From Calliphora vicina (taxonomy: Eukaryota; Arthropoda; Insecta; Diptera; Calliphoridae): DNA of 64,000 bases. Each line of letters opens with the position of its first letter. Within the stretch, counting starts at the first letter, position 1. Positions 46,615 to 59,081 of this stretch are shown here, piece by piece. The DNA lies in contig NC_088784.1 in NCBI RefSeq assembly GCF_958450345.1, positions 39,680,278 through 39,744,277 of the forward strand, given 5' to 3'. The translations under genes were made by a program, and so were the position numbers. A model generated the notes under the pieces. It did no database searches. It was not told where the DNA came from and saw nothing but the letters and a program-made list of their open reading frames with translations.

Positions 46615-49284
46615 TTTTTTTTAAACGTTTATTTATTTATCGAATCTGCCTTACTTAGGCCTGACAATAAGTAATAAAATCTTATAACTAAAATTAAAAC
46701 TAAATGCTCTCTGACGGAAGCGTTGATGTTCATATGGGCCACATCTTAGCGGGGCGGTAGATCGGCTCTACGAAGCCTTGATCTTGTTTGGGTCTGTGTG
46801 AGATGTCTTGCAAGCGGGTTCGGGTGGTTCCACAATTTCATGATGTATTTCTCACGGACATTCCTGAATTCATCTTTAACTAACGGTACTTGTAGGTCTC
46901 TATGGATGTTCTCATTTCTTATGTACCAAGGTGCACCTGTCATTGTTCTAAGAATTCTCGATTGGGCCCTCTGTATAAGTTCAATACTGGAATTACTGGC
47001 CGTTCCCCACAATTGGATTCCATATGTCCAGATTGGTTTTAAAACACATTTATACAGGTTGACTTTATAGTCAAGGCTTAATTTTGATTGGTGATTGAAG
47101 GCTAGAGGATCTTAACTTCATGTGAAGTCTCTTGGCTTCTATATGACGACGCCAAGTAAGTCGTCTATCCAAGTGAATACCAAGGTATGTAACAGTATCT
47201 GTCTGTGGAATGTTTATGTTATTTAGTGTGATAGGTGGACAATCACCCATTCTGAGAGTAAATGTGATGTGCCAATTTCGTAGAAGCTACCTACGGATCT
47301 GCATGTGAGCTAAGTATTTCCATATCATCAGCGAATGTTGATATGGTAAGTCTATCACACACAGGCAAGTCAGAAATATATATCAAATAAAGTGTTGGTC
47401 CGAGAACACTTCCCTGTGGAACACCAGCTTTAATTTCATAATTTCCTGTTACATAATCGCAATATTTCACTCTAAAAACTCGGTCTGATATGTATGACTC
47501 CAGCAATCGATGCGTACTTGGTGGCAGTAGACACTTAATTATGTGAATTAACACCTTATGCCACACCTTGTCGAAGGCCTGGGCGATGTCCAAAAAGATA
47601 GCACAGCAGTATTTTTTATTTTCAAAAGATTTTCAGATCTCTCCAGTCAATCGATTAACTTGTTCAATGGTTCCATGTTGTTCACGAAAACCAAATTGAT
47701 GAACTGGGATAATATTTTGGTTATTTAAGTATGGCACAATTTTACATTGCAATACTTTCTCAAATAACTTTGATATGCATGGCAGTAGACTTATAGGTCT
47801 GTATGAAGACGGCATTGTTAAATCTTTTCCTGGTTTAGGTATCATTATGATTTGAGCAATTTTCCAATTAGTTGGGAAAACGCCTAGTCTAATGATCGCA
47901 GAAAACAGTACAGATAGCACGATTATAGCTATATTCGGTAGGTTTTTAATCATGGATGGCGTAATTTTGTCATATCCTGGAGATTTTTTTGTATTTGTGT
48001 TATTTTTGATAACTTTTCGAACGTCCTCGGGACTTACTCTGATATGATCATCCGCTGTCTTGTGAAAAGGAGGATTTTCCAGTACATAATCATTGTTGGG
48101 TGGATTTGGCTTAAATACATTACGTAAGTGCTCGGCAAAAATTAATGATTTGTCCTTATCATTTCTTGCCCAATTACCGTCAGATTTTCTCAACGTAGTT
48201 TTTCCCTCTACCGGTGGTTTGATGTTACGTGTGGCTTTCCAAAGAGAAAAGTTCGTATGTTTAGTATTCGTCAAACTCTCAATGTATCTTTCGTTTCTGC
48301 GATCCTCTTCTAAACAAAGGGCTCTCTTCAGTCTTCTAGTAACGATGGACAGCCTCTGCTTTGCAGCAGGTGATCTATTTTGTTGCCATTCTCTTCTAAG
48401 CTTTCTCTTTTCGAGAAGCAATCGTTCAATATCTGAATTGGAAATATGCATTTTTGGCTTTCTAGAGATATCGATCCTGGAATGATCCAGAGCCGAAATA
48501 ATTAATGACGTGAAGTCATTGACGCATTCGTTTATCTCTCCCTCACACTGTATATTTGGATTTGTGTGGATATGGCTACTGATAAATTTTTTGTATTTAA
48601 GCCAATTTGTTTTGTAAAACGGAATATTTTCAGGAGATTTTGGTATATTTTTCCCATAATAGGTGACTATTACGGGTGAATGGTCGGAAGATAAATCAAA
48701 AGATATTTCCGTAGATATTGAATTTCGATCTACATTTCTGGATATGGCAAAGTCTATAAGGTCAGGAATTTTCCTAGGATCAATAGGCCAGTATGTTGGT
48801 TGGCCAGGGGATATGACATCCAGGCAATTCTTACTGTCAACTAGGACTTTGTAGAGCTGTCTTCCTCTAGGGTTAATTAGCCGTGAACCCCAGTATGTGT
48901 GTTTCGCATTGTAATCACCACATGCCAGGAAACGATCTCCTAGAGTTTCAAAGAATTCTTCAAATTTGTCCTTAGTTATCGAAAATCGTGGGGGGCAATA
49001 TATGGAACTCACTGTAAGATTTCCAAATGAACATTCCAGTCGTATGGAAGTTGCTTGCATATATTATTTTGAAAATTCATCTAGGGCATAATGTTTTAAC
49101 CGGCTTTTAATCAAGAGCTTTTCCGTCGGGATGATTTGTGTTATGGAATGAAAATCCTGGAATATTAAAGTTGTATCTATTTGTAAGGTGTGTCTCAGAA
49201 ATTAACATCACATCGACGTCTTTACTTATCATAAAATTATAAACCTCAGATTTATGTTGGTTCAAACCATTTGCATTCCAAAAA
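46615..49284 (-). mobile_element. Jockey-type non-LTR retrotransposon, 5'-truncated
   Basis: The element reads on the minus strand. Its 3' end is a short poly(A) (poly-T on the plus strand at 46614-46622), preceded by an AATAAATAAAC-type signal. Its 5' end is at 49284, inside the first codons of the endonuclease (FWNANGLNQH). The 10-bp sequence CATACTACAT occurs on both sides (46605-46614 and 49285-49294), a clear target-site duplication. ORF1 and the promoter are missing, as expected from incomplete reverse transcription. Few mutations relative to family motifs suggest a moderately young insertion. Confidence 0.93.
46746..49284 (-). pseudogene. Jockey-type ORF2 (endonuclease and reverse transcriptase), disrupted
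   Basis: The endonuclease starts at 49284 with FWNANGLNQHKSEVYNF and ISETHL (catalytic Glu). A short deletion and an in-frame TAA at 49066-49064 follow. The main frame (49060-47633, 475 codons) has GDYNAKHTYWGSR (residues 48-60) and SSDHSPV (124-130) of the endonuclease. The reverse transcriptase begins with SSYRPISLLPCISKLFEKV and HQFGFREQHGTIEQ. A single TGA at 47635-47633 interrupts, and the same frame continues with DIAQAFDKVWH, GVPQGSVLGPTLYLIYISDLP and the active-site FADD (about 47335). Another break occurs near 47285. The C-terminal part includes TVTYLGIHLD and, at 47012-46746, MWGTASNSSIELIQRAQSRI to the final stop. The family reading is secure; function is lost. Confidence 0.92.
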
Positions 49285-49459
49285 CATACTACATGTAAAT
49301 TAAATTAAATTAGTCAAATATATTATTTTTGCCCTTAAAATGTTGTAATAAGCTCTATATATTTTCACATAGTAACATTTTAGTTCTATTCAAATCATCT
49401 TGAAAAAAAGTTTTTATTTTTTCAGTCGTGGTTGTCATTCTCGTGGAATTGACCATATG

Positions 49460-51070
49460 TGTGTGTATTCATTCACTGGTTTATTGTTAATATATAAATT
49501 ATTTAAATGTTTAATTAAATGTTTAATTCTTTGTTGTATTGTTTGAAGAACTGATTTATAAAATCAACATGCCTACATATACAAAATAACAAAATAAAAC
49601 AAAATATTGTTATTATTATTATTGCCATTGTTATTAATAAATTAACATTGTAAATTGCAAAATGTGGCAAATAATAATATTGAAATGAAATCAAATAAAA
49701 CTTATAAAATTCAAAATTAAACACATAATTTATGCAAATGTAAAATTCACGCATAATTCAAAATAAACACAAAATTACCAACGATAAATTAACAAAAAAT
49801 GTAATTTATTTATATGTACAATTTTGAAATATAAACAATTAGTATATCACCGCAAAGTATTTCTGTTTCAATACACATATTCTTTGTATTGAAGAACAAA
49901 TGTTGAGGAAGAAAGAATTTAATGGAACAAATGTCCGAATAAAAATTACTTTGGTAAAATGTTGAAACTTTACGACAGTGGGATAGCGAGAAACCTAGAA
50001 GTTTAAAAATTGGATAAACATAGTTTTGTTTGACTTCTTCAGGAATTGAAGAAAGAAATGAAAGAAATTATCTTACTAATATCTTAAATATTAATGCACC
50101 AGTTAGTTATACATACACGTCGACGCAACAAGACATACAAAATAATACAATCAGTAAGATTTACACAAGAATGTTTATCATTGCCCTTCGCAATTTTGTA
50201 TTGAAAATCAGCTAAATCTGTTATGTAAAATATGCATCCTTTAAATACTACCGTAATTTTACACTTTCCATTACCAAACTAAATCAAATTATAATAATAT
50301 TCTTTTAAAACCATTTAATTTGACATCCATTACAATTAATATTGAATTTAAAACAAATATCTTATCCTTTCTTTAACAAAAATCTAAAACTCTTGTAGTT
50401 TTCAACAAACAACTACATATTATCAATTCAAAATATATTCCAATGTAGCAAGTAGTATTCAATAACTTATTAACAAATAAAATCAAAAGAGAATAGAGCG
50501 CAAGAAGTTTTCAGAAAACGAAAAACTTTTTTAATCTTCTTACAAAGTGCTTTAAACTTTTCACTTAAATAGCCGGAAAATTAAAACACTATAACAAGTT
50601 TGTGTCCTGGTAAAATTGCAGTCACATTTTCTATCACTACCAATTCGTATCATTCAAACCGAAAAACAACACTTTAATAATGTCATTGTAGATTGCAGTT
50701 GAGTACACCAAAAAAAAAAATATTTGATTTTACACTATTGACAAAATCTTAGTAAAAAAAATACATTACATCAAAAATATATTGTAATGAAAATATTGGT
50801 TGCAAGGTACAATAAAGTGTTTTTCCAGTACAGAAAAACCTAAAATTCATATCCAGTAACTAAAGTCAGAGAGTCAACTGAATATTTTATTGGAAATCAC
50901 AAATTTAAACGCTAGTTTGATATATATTTTATTGAAAAAAATGGTTTTTCTTATTGTATTAAATAAATTATGGTTGAGGTGTGCAAGGTTCAACAAAATT
51001 TTCTTTATAAATGATACTTCACAGTCGAATGGGCTTTAAAAAACTTACAAATTTAAAAGCTTTATACTCT
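49460..51070. other. A+T-rich DNA, no gene seen
   Basis: Short frames only (49515-49754, 50030-50215) with no domain. No repeat family recognised. Confidence 0.45.
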
Positions 51071-51074
51071 TTAA

Positions 51075-51248
51075 CAGATATAAGCGACCTAATTTCATGG
51101 CTATCGCTTCATAACTGGTCATAGCTCCAAAATAACGCCAACATATATAATTTAGGAAAAAAATTATTGAAATTAAAAAAAAAATTTCTAAATGTAGGGT
51201 ATTATATTATATGTTTTTGCTTGACCGACCATACTTTCTTACTTGTTT
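51075..51248 (-). repeat. Mini-me-like repeat, truncated copy
   Basis: Only the last ~170 bp are present: GCGACCTAATTTCATGGCTA, GGTCATAGCTCC, and the terminal GCTTGACCGACCATACTTTC TTACTTGTTT. The hairpin arm before GCTTGACC is mutated. Confidence 0.75.
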
Positions 51249-51582
51249 TCTTTTTCTTCGCAGTATTATTCAATTGTGTAATGCAAGTCAAACCCCACTT
51301 CTGTTTTTCTAATATCTTCGACTGCTTAGGGTCAATTGTTGCAATATTTTTTTAAATTGGTACTTAATTACTTAGCAAATATAAAAAAAAAACTTTTACA
51401 AAATTGATTTATTCATTTTTTTTAACATTTTGTCGGGCAAATGTCACGTCACGTCATATTTTAGAGACTTTAAATTTCATAAACCAAAATATTATTTTAT
51501 AACCTCAAAAAATATTAACACAAATTTTCAAATCAGCGAAACATTATTTTTGGTAAAATTTAAATCGAGTATTTTTTATTTT

Positions 51583-51890
51583 ATACTAGTTGACTGCCCC
51601 GGCTTCGCCCGGTAGCATTTACTAATGTTAGTTCTTCAAGTTTCTCCTGCCTGTTCTTATTTATTTGCAAATAAAATTTCTAAATTTGTACTGCATACTT
51701 TCCGGGGGCTTATTTTTATTACAGTTGACTGGACTCAAAAAAAAATTACCCGGAATTTTTTATTTTTTTCTTTACAAACCAAAACTTCTAATCTTATAAA
51801 AAAAAATCAGCGAAATCGCTCCAGCCGTTCTCACGTGATGCCATTACATACATGGACCATTTAATTTGTATATATATAGATGAAGAAAAG
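51583..51890 (+). repeat. Dispersed repeat with CCCCGGCTTCGCCCGG head
   Basis: Starts TACTAGTTGACTGCCCCGGC TTCGCCCGG, contains AAATCGCTCCAGCCGTTCTC ACGTGATGCC, and ends TATATATAGATGAAG. This head and tail layout is seen in many insect genomes at 3' ends of non-LTR (RTE-like) elements and derived SINEs. Class assignment is from pattern memory. The frame at 51625-51864 lies inside it and is not supported as a gene. Confidence 0.5.
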
Positions 51891-52782
51891 TTATAATGTA
51901 TTTAAAGTTTTCAGCGATTGCAACTTGTTAACCAACAACACTGATATTAACTTAATTAGCATTCTTTCACTTTAAATATTTCTTGCTGTTAATGAATTCG
52001 TGTTTAAAAAAAAAAAAATTAAATAAACAATAAATATTTTAAAATGCTGATAGTTTCTAGAATATTTTATGAATTAGTATAATTTTAGTTTCAGGATAGC
52101 CGAAGATGTATTTATAATTTTTTTTAATTTTCAACTTTTAACCAACATAACTTTTACGCGCAATGAGATTAATTATTTCCTACTTCTTTAGAATGCTTAA
52201 CTAACTGCGTGTACAATTACATGGGCGTTCGTGTCATAATAAAAAAAAAAAAATTTTAGTCAAATTTTAAAAAGTTTTAGTAATTCTTTATATATTCTTT
52301 CATAAATTCTATGCATTCATAGTTTATTAAAAAAAAATTCAATATTCTTAAATATAAAACATTTTAAATCATTGAAATATTGCGGCTTGGTATAAGTAAC
52401 TCCTCTGTAGCTATAAATATTAAAATTATTTTTTTTAAATTATTTATTAAGTTTTAGATAATATTTAAATAATTTAAATAATTAAATAATAATAATTCAA
52501 CTTATTTAAAACGTTTCATTATTACTTTTTATGAGTGTAAGTTAGCATTTGTGAAGGAGTAGAAAGTAGAGACAATAAAAACAATCACAACTACTACTAT
52601 TGAAATACGAGTATAAAACAAAAAGTTAAACTTAAAGAACAACCTACAAACAGACCAACCCTATAGATAAACAACAACAATAAAACTATATCTTAACAAC
52701 TTCTTGTTTGTAAAATAAGAACAAAAATTACTTACAACTAAACTAAACTTGTATATTTCTGTTTCTTTGTTTTTATTTTTAG
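51891..52782. other. A+T-rich DNA; possible 3' splice site at its end
   Basis: No gene. The last bases (52763-52782) form TTCTTTGTTTTTATTTTTAG, usable as an acceptor for the candidate exon that follows. Confidence 0.4.
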
Positions 52783-52875
52783 TTACACAACATGCCAACA
52801 TTAGAAAATGGAGAAAATAAAAAGATGAAAATTACCCAACATCATCATACAGTACAATTTTACTCATCTACATAA
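52783..52875 (+). other. Candidate terminal exon or small ORF
   Basis: After a pyrimidine-rich AG, an open frame runs LHN then Met at 52792 to a TAA at 52873-52875, giving a 27-residue peptide beginning MPTLENGENKKMKITQ and ending in an HHH..QFYSST tail. The start context (CAACATGCC) is good for an insect start. The composition (mixed Glu, Lys, Thr, His) is unlike the Phe/Ile/Asn-rich random frames nearby. An AATAAA lies about 80 bases downstream (52952). It could be the last exon of a long gene or chance; I do not recognise it. Confidence 0.3.
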
Positions 52876-54865
52876 AGGAAAACATATACATGTATGCGAA
52901 TACATACATAACTTCACATATACATGTGTATGTAAAATTAAGTGTTTGTGAATAAACATTGTACTTGTGTGTAATAGAAACAGGACATTCTTATGGGTTT
53001 AGTTTAGTTGACAAAGAGAAACAGACCTCTTTCAGTTTCTTAAACGGCACCAGGTAATTATGCATATTTAATCAAAACTTTCTACAAACACAAATACACT
53101 TAAGTCCACACACAAATACTTATGCTAAGAGTACGACGTTCATATACATACATATATGTATATGAGTGAATTATAATGCTACTTATGTTAAAGTTAAAAC
53201 AATCCAGCAAAATTCTTAGAATTAGAGTAAAGCCTACTTAGAGGAGTTTCCCTTTTTCCACTTCTACCTCGTATCGTTTTCTTTCTGCAGAAATAAAGAA
53301 GTGTAATAGAGCTAAATTGCTAAAACATATATTTAACCAAATATAGTTGTGACAGGTTCTAAGGTAGAGACAGGTATTTAAAAGAATTTTGTCTTATGCA
53401 TTTGGATAAAAATGCTAATAGAAATGTCAAAATTATACCTTTATATACTGCTTCTATGTACAAGTTCATATATAAATATGAAGTTATTTATACAGCCTGT
53501 CTGTGAAATTATATGCACTATGTTGTATGACTAAAAGCATATGTATATTAGATCTGTCCTTAAAATATAAATTTGTTTTGATGGCCCAATGGGGCAGAAT
53601 CAAAATTTTTTGGAAATTAATCTGGCATTTCTAAACTGCTGGTCCTGATCTGGATAAAATTTTACGTGGGCGTAGCCAAGGAATATTCGAGTTTAAATTA
53701 TTCAAATGTGCCTTACGCTATGGGGGCTCAAAGTAGAATTCCTTCGACATGTAAAATTTTTAAACACATACAATTTTTTTGTTTGCCATCCGCTTTCAAA
53801 GATTTATATATTTTTGGAAAGCTCTTGGCTAGGTCCTGAACAGGGTTCTGTTTATCTCTTATAACTTCATAGCTGTAGGCATTTAAAATTCTGGCATACC
53901 TTGGTCCGCTCTTTTAAAAATATAGCGCGTGCAGTTGGACCGAATGTGGTCTAAATTTTCTTTGTTAGTTAGACAACTAAATTACATATAACATATAAAT
54001 GACTTCAGAGCAATTCTGATTATGTATCCAAAAATAAACTATTTTTAATTTTAAAATTCAAAAAATATAAAATTTTTGCTGTTTTTTAGACGAAAAGATG
54101 ACTTAACTCTTTTTTAATTGAAAAAAAAAACTTTCTTTAAGAACATATAACAATTTAATGTTTTTCTATAAGATATCTTTATGGAGAACATTCTGTTATA
54201 AAACATTTGTAAAAAAATTTTTTGAATATGTCCTTTGGAATTTGACCCATTTTTTTTATCAAAATTTAAATTTTGGGTCACATGTTCTAAAATCCAAAAG
54301 CTGGGATCCGAAAACGGAATGCAGCTTTAGAAACCTTAATGTGTTACCTATTTATCTTCAAAGTATTTTCCTAGCTTCGAAGGAAATGTGAACCCTATGA
54401 GCTAAATTGTAAAAAAATACCATTTATGCGATTTTCGCTCCAATTTTTAGGAATTACGGGATTGCCTTTGACGTTTTGACCAGTTTTTTACACTTTGTTA
54501 TTAAGAATATCAAGTTTAAAAAACATTTAAAATTTCATTGAGTTTGGTTAATAAATAAATGTTTTATTACATATTACAATTAATTGAATTTCTAAAACTA
54601 TAATTAACATCAAAATTTTAATAGGATTGCAAATATTAGGAACAAATTGATCCACATTTATTACGAACTATTTCTTTTAGTTTAGATAAGTTAATTTTTG
54701 ATTTTACAAAAAAAAATTCAAGTCGTTATCTCAATTAGATTAGAATATGCCACTTTAAATCTCAGTCCTTCAAAAATATTGCACTTTTACATATTTAAAT
54801 TTGACTAGTCAGAACCTATAACTTGTTGAATAAAATATTAAGAAAATTTATAAAAAAATTTTAAG
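52876..54865. other. A+T-rich DNA, no gene seen
   Basis: The stretch 53570-53930 is slightly less A+T-rich and has phrases such as 'acgtgggcgtagccaaggaa' and 'gctatgggggctcaaagta' reminiscent of modular fly repeats, but no copy is found elsewhere in the window. Confidence 0.4.
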
Positions 54866-54982
54866 CGGAGTTTTCCAAAAATCTTTGAAATCGGATGGGA
54901 AACAAAAAAGTGGCACGGAGTTTTCAAGACCAAACGCTTTCCAAATATCCTTGAAATCGGATGGGAAACAAAAAAATGGCAC
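54866..54982. repeat. Imperfect tandem repeat, two units
   Basis: Two units begin CGGAGTTTTC (54866, 54916) and end TTGAAATCGGATGGGAAACA AAAAA.TGGCACG. The second has a 17-base addition. Confidence 0.75.
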
Positions 54983-54999
54983 GTGATTAAAAATTTTTC

Positions 55000-55240
55000 A
55001 TGTCAAAGGTACCCCCATAGCGCCGACCTACTAATTTTATAATTTTTTTAAAAATATATACAATAACACGCCCAAATCGGCGGGGGTTCTGCCCAGTAAA
55101 AAAATGTAATATAGTCCCGGCGTTTCGCTGGGTCAGGTCTAGGAATCGAGATATATCGATTTGAAGTTTAGTAAATTTGTTTACCGAATTTAACAACATG
55201 AATCATTCGGCAAAGGTTCCTAATTTTAGAGGGGCTGGTC
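55000..55240 (-). repeat. Possible dispersed-repeat fragment with CTGACCCAGCGAAACGCCGG
   Basis: On the minus strand the sequence AGACCTGACCCAGCGAAACG CCGGGACTA (about 55140-55112) resembles the G+C-rich heads of insect RTE-derived repeats such as the one at 51583. The frame at 54987-55199 has no domain. Low certainty. Confidence 0.35.
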
Positions 55241-57033
55241 TACTTATCATTATATATGTATATAAATATACTTAAAAAAACACTCACATACACATTTAAA
55301 CATGCAACATAAATTAATAATTTATGCATGAAATTAAAGGTAAAACATCTTTATCGTTTAGTATTTTCAGTAAAAAAATCCAAAAACCCAGAAGTGTCAG
55401 TGCCAGTATAAGATATATACACGCTAAGAAATGCTTAGCAGAACAAAATAAACTCAAAGAGTACCTACTTTACATATAATTATATAAAATATCCGAAAGT
55501 GTAGTTACATATGAGCAGGATAAATGTTTACATACTCTCACCTAAGTATGCGTTCAACTCACGTAAATATACCAGATACTCGTGTATATAGTTACATGTA
55601 AAATATGTATTTTTATGTAAATCATTTTACTTAAGATATATTATAAACATAAATAGTCCTTCTACATGCACTTGTACACTAAAAATTCTTTAGCTTTCTA
55701 TAATGAATTTATGTATAAATATGTGCATTATTTTGCAAGTGTATGAATGATATGCCTAGTTTACCTTTAGCTTGACAAATTTTACTTAAATATGTCTAAC
55801 TTTTCTGTGGATTTTCTGTTTGACTATTTTTAATATTTAAAATTATAAATTTATTAATCTAGTTATCTAGGGTAATAAAAAAGGGTATGTAATCAATGTC
55901 TGCTGCACCAAACTAATCAACAATTTACATACAAGTTTTATGAGTAGTGATCCTAGTTGTCAAATTATTTGGGTCCAAAATCATCAAAGTGACTTTTCTA
56001 ATTTGCCAAAATAAAAAAAAAAACCCAATCAAGTTGTCGACTTCTTCTTTGAGAAATTCGATATTGACATACATAAGTTGCCCATAAAAAGATACAGCGC
56101 ATTAATTTACCAAGAATGTTAATGCTATTAATTTGACAAAATTGTCTATAAATAAGTTATATTGAATTGTTTTATTAAATATTTATCTTAAGTTCTTGTA
56201 AATGAAAGATTTTCTTATAAACTTTTATGCAACTTTTTTCAAATATTTTTCAATTACTTACATATTTCTCTTGAGAATAGTAGTACTAAAGTAGTACTAA
56301 AATGTACATTCTACTGTCATGAAAGTTTTATAAAAAATTATAAATTTAAATTTTATTAAAATATCCTTATTTTAATAAAATTATACGAAATTGTATAATA
56401 TTGGCCAAAAATCAAGTCAAAGATGCATTTTGGACCCTTAAAATAAATCGTCAGTACTGATATCCGTGTTAGTGATGAGGCTTAATGTGAAGTTTTGATT
56501 TTGTCCGATAAATGACACCAGAGTTATGTTGCTTATAAATTCTGTTGTTCATAAAAATTTTAGTAGTTCAAATAGTCTTGTTTTTTAAAGAACCTAAAAA
56601 GCTAATCATATTTCTGTAAACAATACTCTACAAACTTCATGTTTTGTAAAATAGTTTCAGATTTGTTCACGTGAAATTTTTCTGACATTTTAATTTAAAT
56701 AGTAGAGAATTGAAATTTCACAGTTGTTTTAAAAAAAATAAAAAAAAAATTTCACCAAGCTTTTTGATGCCTATTCATATAAAATTATTTAAAAATATTT
56801 TCTTCTTCTAGAAATATGTTAATCTGTCAAGTTACCCAATAAACAATTTACTCACTTATACCTCAATACTCTAACCGGCAAGCTTGCCTTTAGGCGGGGT
56901 ATGTTAAATGTATGTAATGCTGCTTTATTGGCTTATTTTTCCCGTTATAACGGTAAATATGTGTAAAGAGACAATGTGGTCTTTTCTTTTGTTTTTTTTT
57001 TATGTAAACATATTTTTTTATACAATAACCTGG
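55241..57033. other. A+T-rich DNA, no gene seen
   Basis: 56874-56960 includes ACCGGCAAGCTTGCCTTT with a palindromic GCAAGCTTGC. No gene or known repeat recognised. Confidence 0.4.
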
Positions 57034-57035
57034 TA

Positions 57036-57724
57036 CAGGTAAGCCCCCATTTACGCGGTACTTTATTTACGCGAATTCGATATAACGCGAACTCATATTA
57101 GCAACCATTTTTTCAAATACGCGACTTTTTTTACACGATTTTTATATAACGCGGCAAAAACAACAAGAAACGAAAAAAACACAAGCGAATAACAGATTTC
57201 TTTTTTGAAAACTTCGTAAATTTTTATGAATTTTTTGTTATGTTTTGATCTCTTTTATGTATTAGAATATTTTGTATTTTTAATATACATTTTTTCCTTA
57301 ATTTTTGATAAGAAATATTTTTTTTTAATTGAGTTTTTTGACTTTACTTTTGTTTTAAGTAAGTTTTTAAAAGTACAAATAAAATAAGTTTACTTGAAAT
57401 ATATATCGTCGCATTAAATCCAAACGAACGTAACTACATTTTCATTGTTTTTACAGGATACGTTATAAAATCAATAATAGAGTATTCTTGGCAATTGTAC
57501 AATCAAAAACTCGATTTTGAATTTTTGTGTAGTTATTATTATTTAACGCGATTTTAGGTCCCAATTTCTTTTTTGTTATCTGACTGATGTATTGTTTTAC
57601 GCGAAATAAAAAATTATTGGCCCCACAAAAGCATTTCGTTCTAAATTAGAACCTCGTTTTATGCGAATTTGATTTACACGCTATTTTTTTGGTCCCAACA
57701 AACCGCGTAAAGGAGGCTTACTTG
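57036..57724. mobile_element. Pogo/Tigger-like MITE
   Basis: Ends CAGGTAAGCCCCCATTTACG and complement CAAGTAAGCCTCCTTTACGC, flanked by TA (57034-57035, 57725-57726). Both arms carry repeated TTTACGCGA/ATAACGCGAA words (57052-57155 and 57545-57715), a layout typical of pogo-type elements. About 689 bp, no transposase. Confidence 0.82.
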
Positions 57725-57726
57725 TA

Positions 57727-58324
57727 TATTTTTTTAGCTCAAAATAAAATTGGCCAGTTATAGGGTTAAAGTATACTGATGCTGGATGTGTTGCGTTAAA
57801 ATAATTGTGTAATAACCGAAAAAGTTTGAATTTAAATATCAATAACTATTAAATACCAGACATTAAGGAGATTTACAAGCTTGTGTAAATATTATAATAC
57901 TTGTGTAGTAGATAGGCAAGTAGTCAATGTAGCCCTTATAGACAGTGCTTTATACATCCCATGTAATCTTGAGTGAAGACAATTGTGATTTAAGTGTTTC
58001 TTAGTAATCTAGAGTGTAGTCACTTTAAACGTTTATTTGTACTGCACTTTTTTGTGTGTAATTCGTACAAACTGCTTTTCTAGAAATTGCTTTGATATAA
58101 TTCTCATACAGTTTATTTTCTTTTAGCTAAATTATGCTGATAGCGTGAAGTCAATTGTCACTTTAAACATTTATTTCTTACATTTTACCCATCCATATTA
58201 ATCTATTGGTTTAGTAGTTGAAGGAAGGTTTGTTTGCAAGCAATAACTTCTTATATAGCAATTCAAAAAACCAGTTAGGTAGCTAGTAAGCTAAATACCT
58301 CTATATAACCAGAATCTGAATCCA
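57727..58324. other. A+T-rich DNA, no gene seen
   Basis: Contains repeated short phrases such as 'cactttaaacgtttatttgt' and 'cactttaaacatttatttct' (58020, 58160), perhaps a degenerate ~140-bp duplication. Confidence 0.4.
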
Positions 58325-58840
58325 ATGCTTTGACATAGGGCCGTACATTCGTTACGGTTTCATTAATCATTTTAGCTTCGGATGATTAGCGGTTTGGGCT
58401 AAAGCATCCGAACACATTTATATAGCGAGCCGCTTGATGCAAGAACAGACGTACGCCAAATCGGCGACACCCGGCAGTAGCTATTGGTTTTGAATGGCCC
58501 CAATGACTCGCCATGTCATTTCGAGTATCATTGACATCAAAATTTAGTTGGAGATCGGTGCAACCCGGTATCCCTCTGAGACTCTACTCTCGAAACCGCT
58601 GATTGTCCGCGACTGCATAAAGCAGCTACCCCGCATATCTGCGGGACTTACCACTATACGCAACCTGTGACGCGTCCGGTAGCATTCAGCTATGCTTCCC
58701 ACAGGCAGATAATAAAATCGGGCACCAACATAGAGGTAGTGTCCGAATTATTATCCGCAATAGGCGGAAAAACTACTTGATTACTTTGGAGCGGCTATAA
58801 GTCTGCCTCAACTTAACTACTTATGCAATTAGTTTTCACC
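58325..58840. other. G+C-richer island of unknown origin
   Basis: The most G+C-rich stretch of the window, for example 'ccgcttgatgcaagaacaga', 'caaatcggcgacacccggca' and 'ctaccccgcatatctgcggg'. One plus-strand frame from about 58555 reads GATRYPSETLLSKPLIVRD and continues to a stop at 58669, about 38 codons. It is likely the tail of an unidentified retroelement or a conserved host sequence. I cannot assign a family. Confidence 0.4.
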
Positions 58841-59081
58841 CAAAGTGATAGGCAAAATCACTAGTTCGGCACTTTCACCAAGAATTTCTGGATAACTTGT
58901 TATTTAAAACCATTATATGAATTATAGTAACTACACATTGGGTAACTAATTATAATGTTAAAAATATATAAACACTTCTTAAATTACTTTTTAAATTCAT
59001 GACTGAATTCGTTATAAATTGTGTAGTAAGAGTTAAATTTTCATACAAGAACACAACTTAATGATTTTATATACAAATATA

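Larger units (their letters stand above)
45455..49455. mobile_element. TA-flanked MITE, TGGGCAATTCCA family, copy 2, split by a retrotransposon
   Basis: The left end TGGGCAATTCCATGCC follows TA at 45453-45454. The right end, the complement of TGGTCAATTCCACGAG, is followed by TA at 49456-49457. The left part (45455-45720 and about 46425-46614) and right part (49295-49455) align with copy 1, for example 'gacatttgtacgcctataga', 'aaaatgttgtaataagctct' and 'aaatcatcttgaaaaaaagt'. 45740-46420 has no counterpart in copy 1. The Jockey-type element 46615-49284 interrupts it. Confidence 0.82.

Noticed and set aside
48093..48485. 130-codon plus-strand frame
   Set aside because: Antisense shadow of the Jockey-type ORF2, as are the plus frames at 46798-47070 and 48663-48854.
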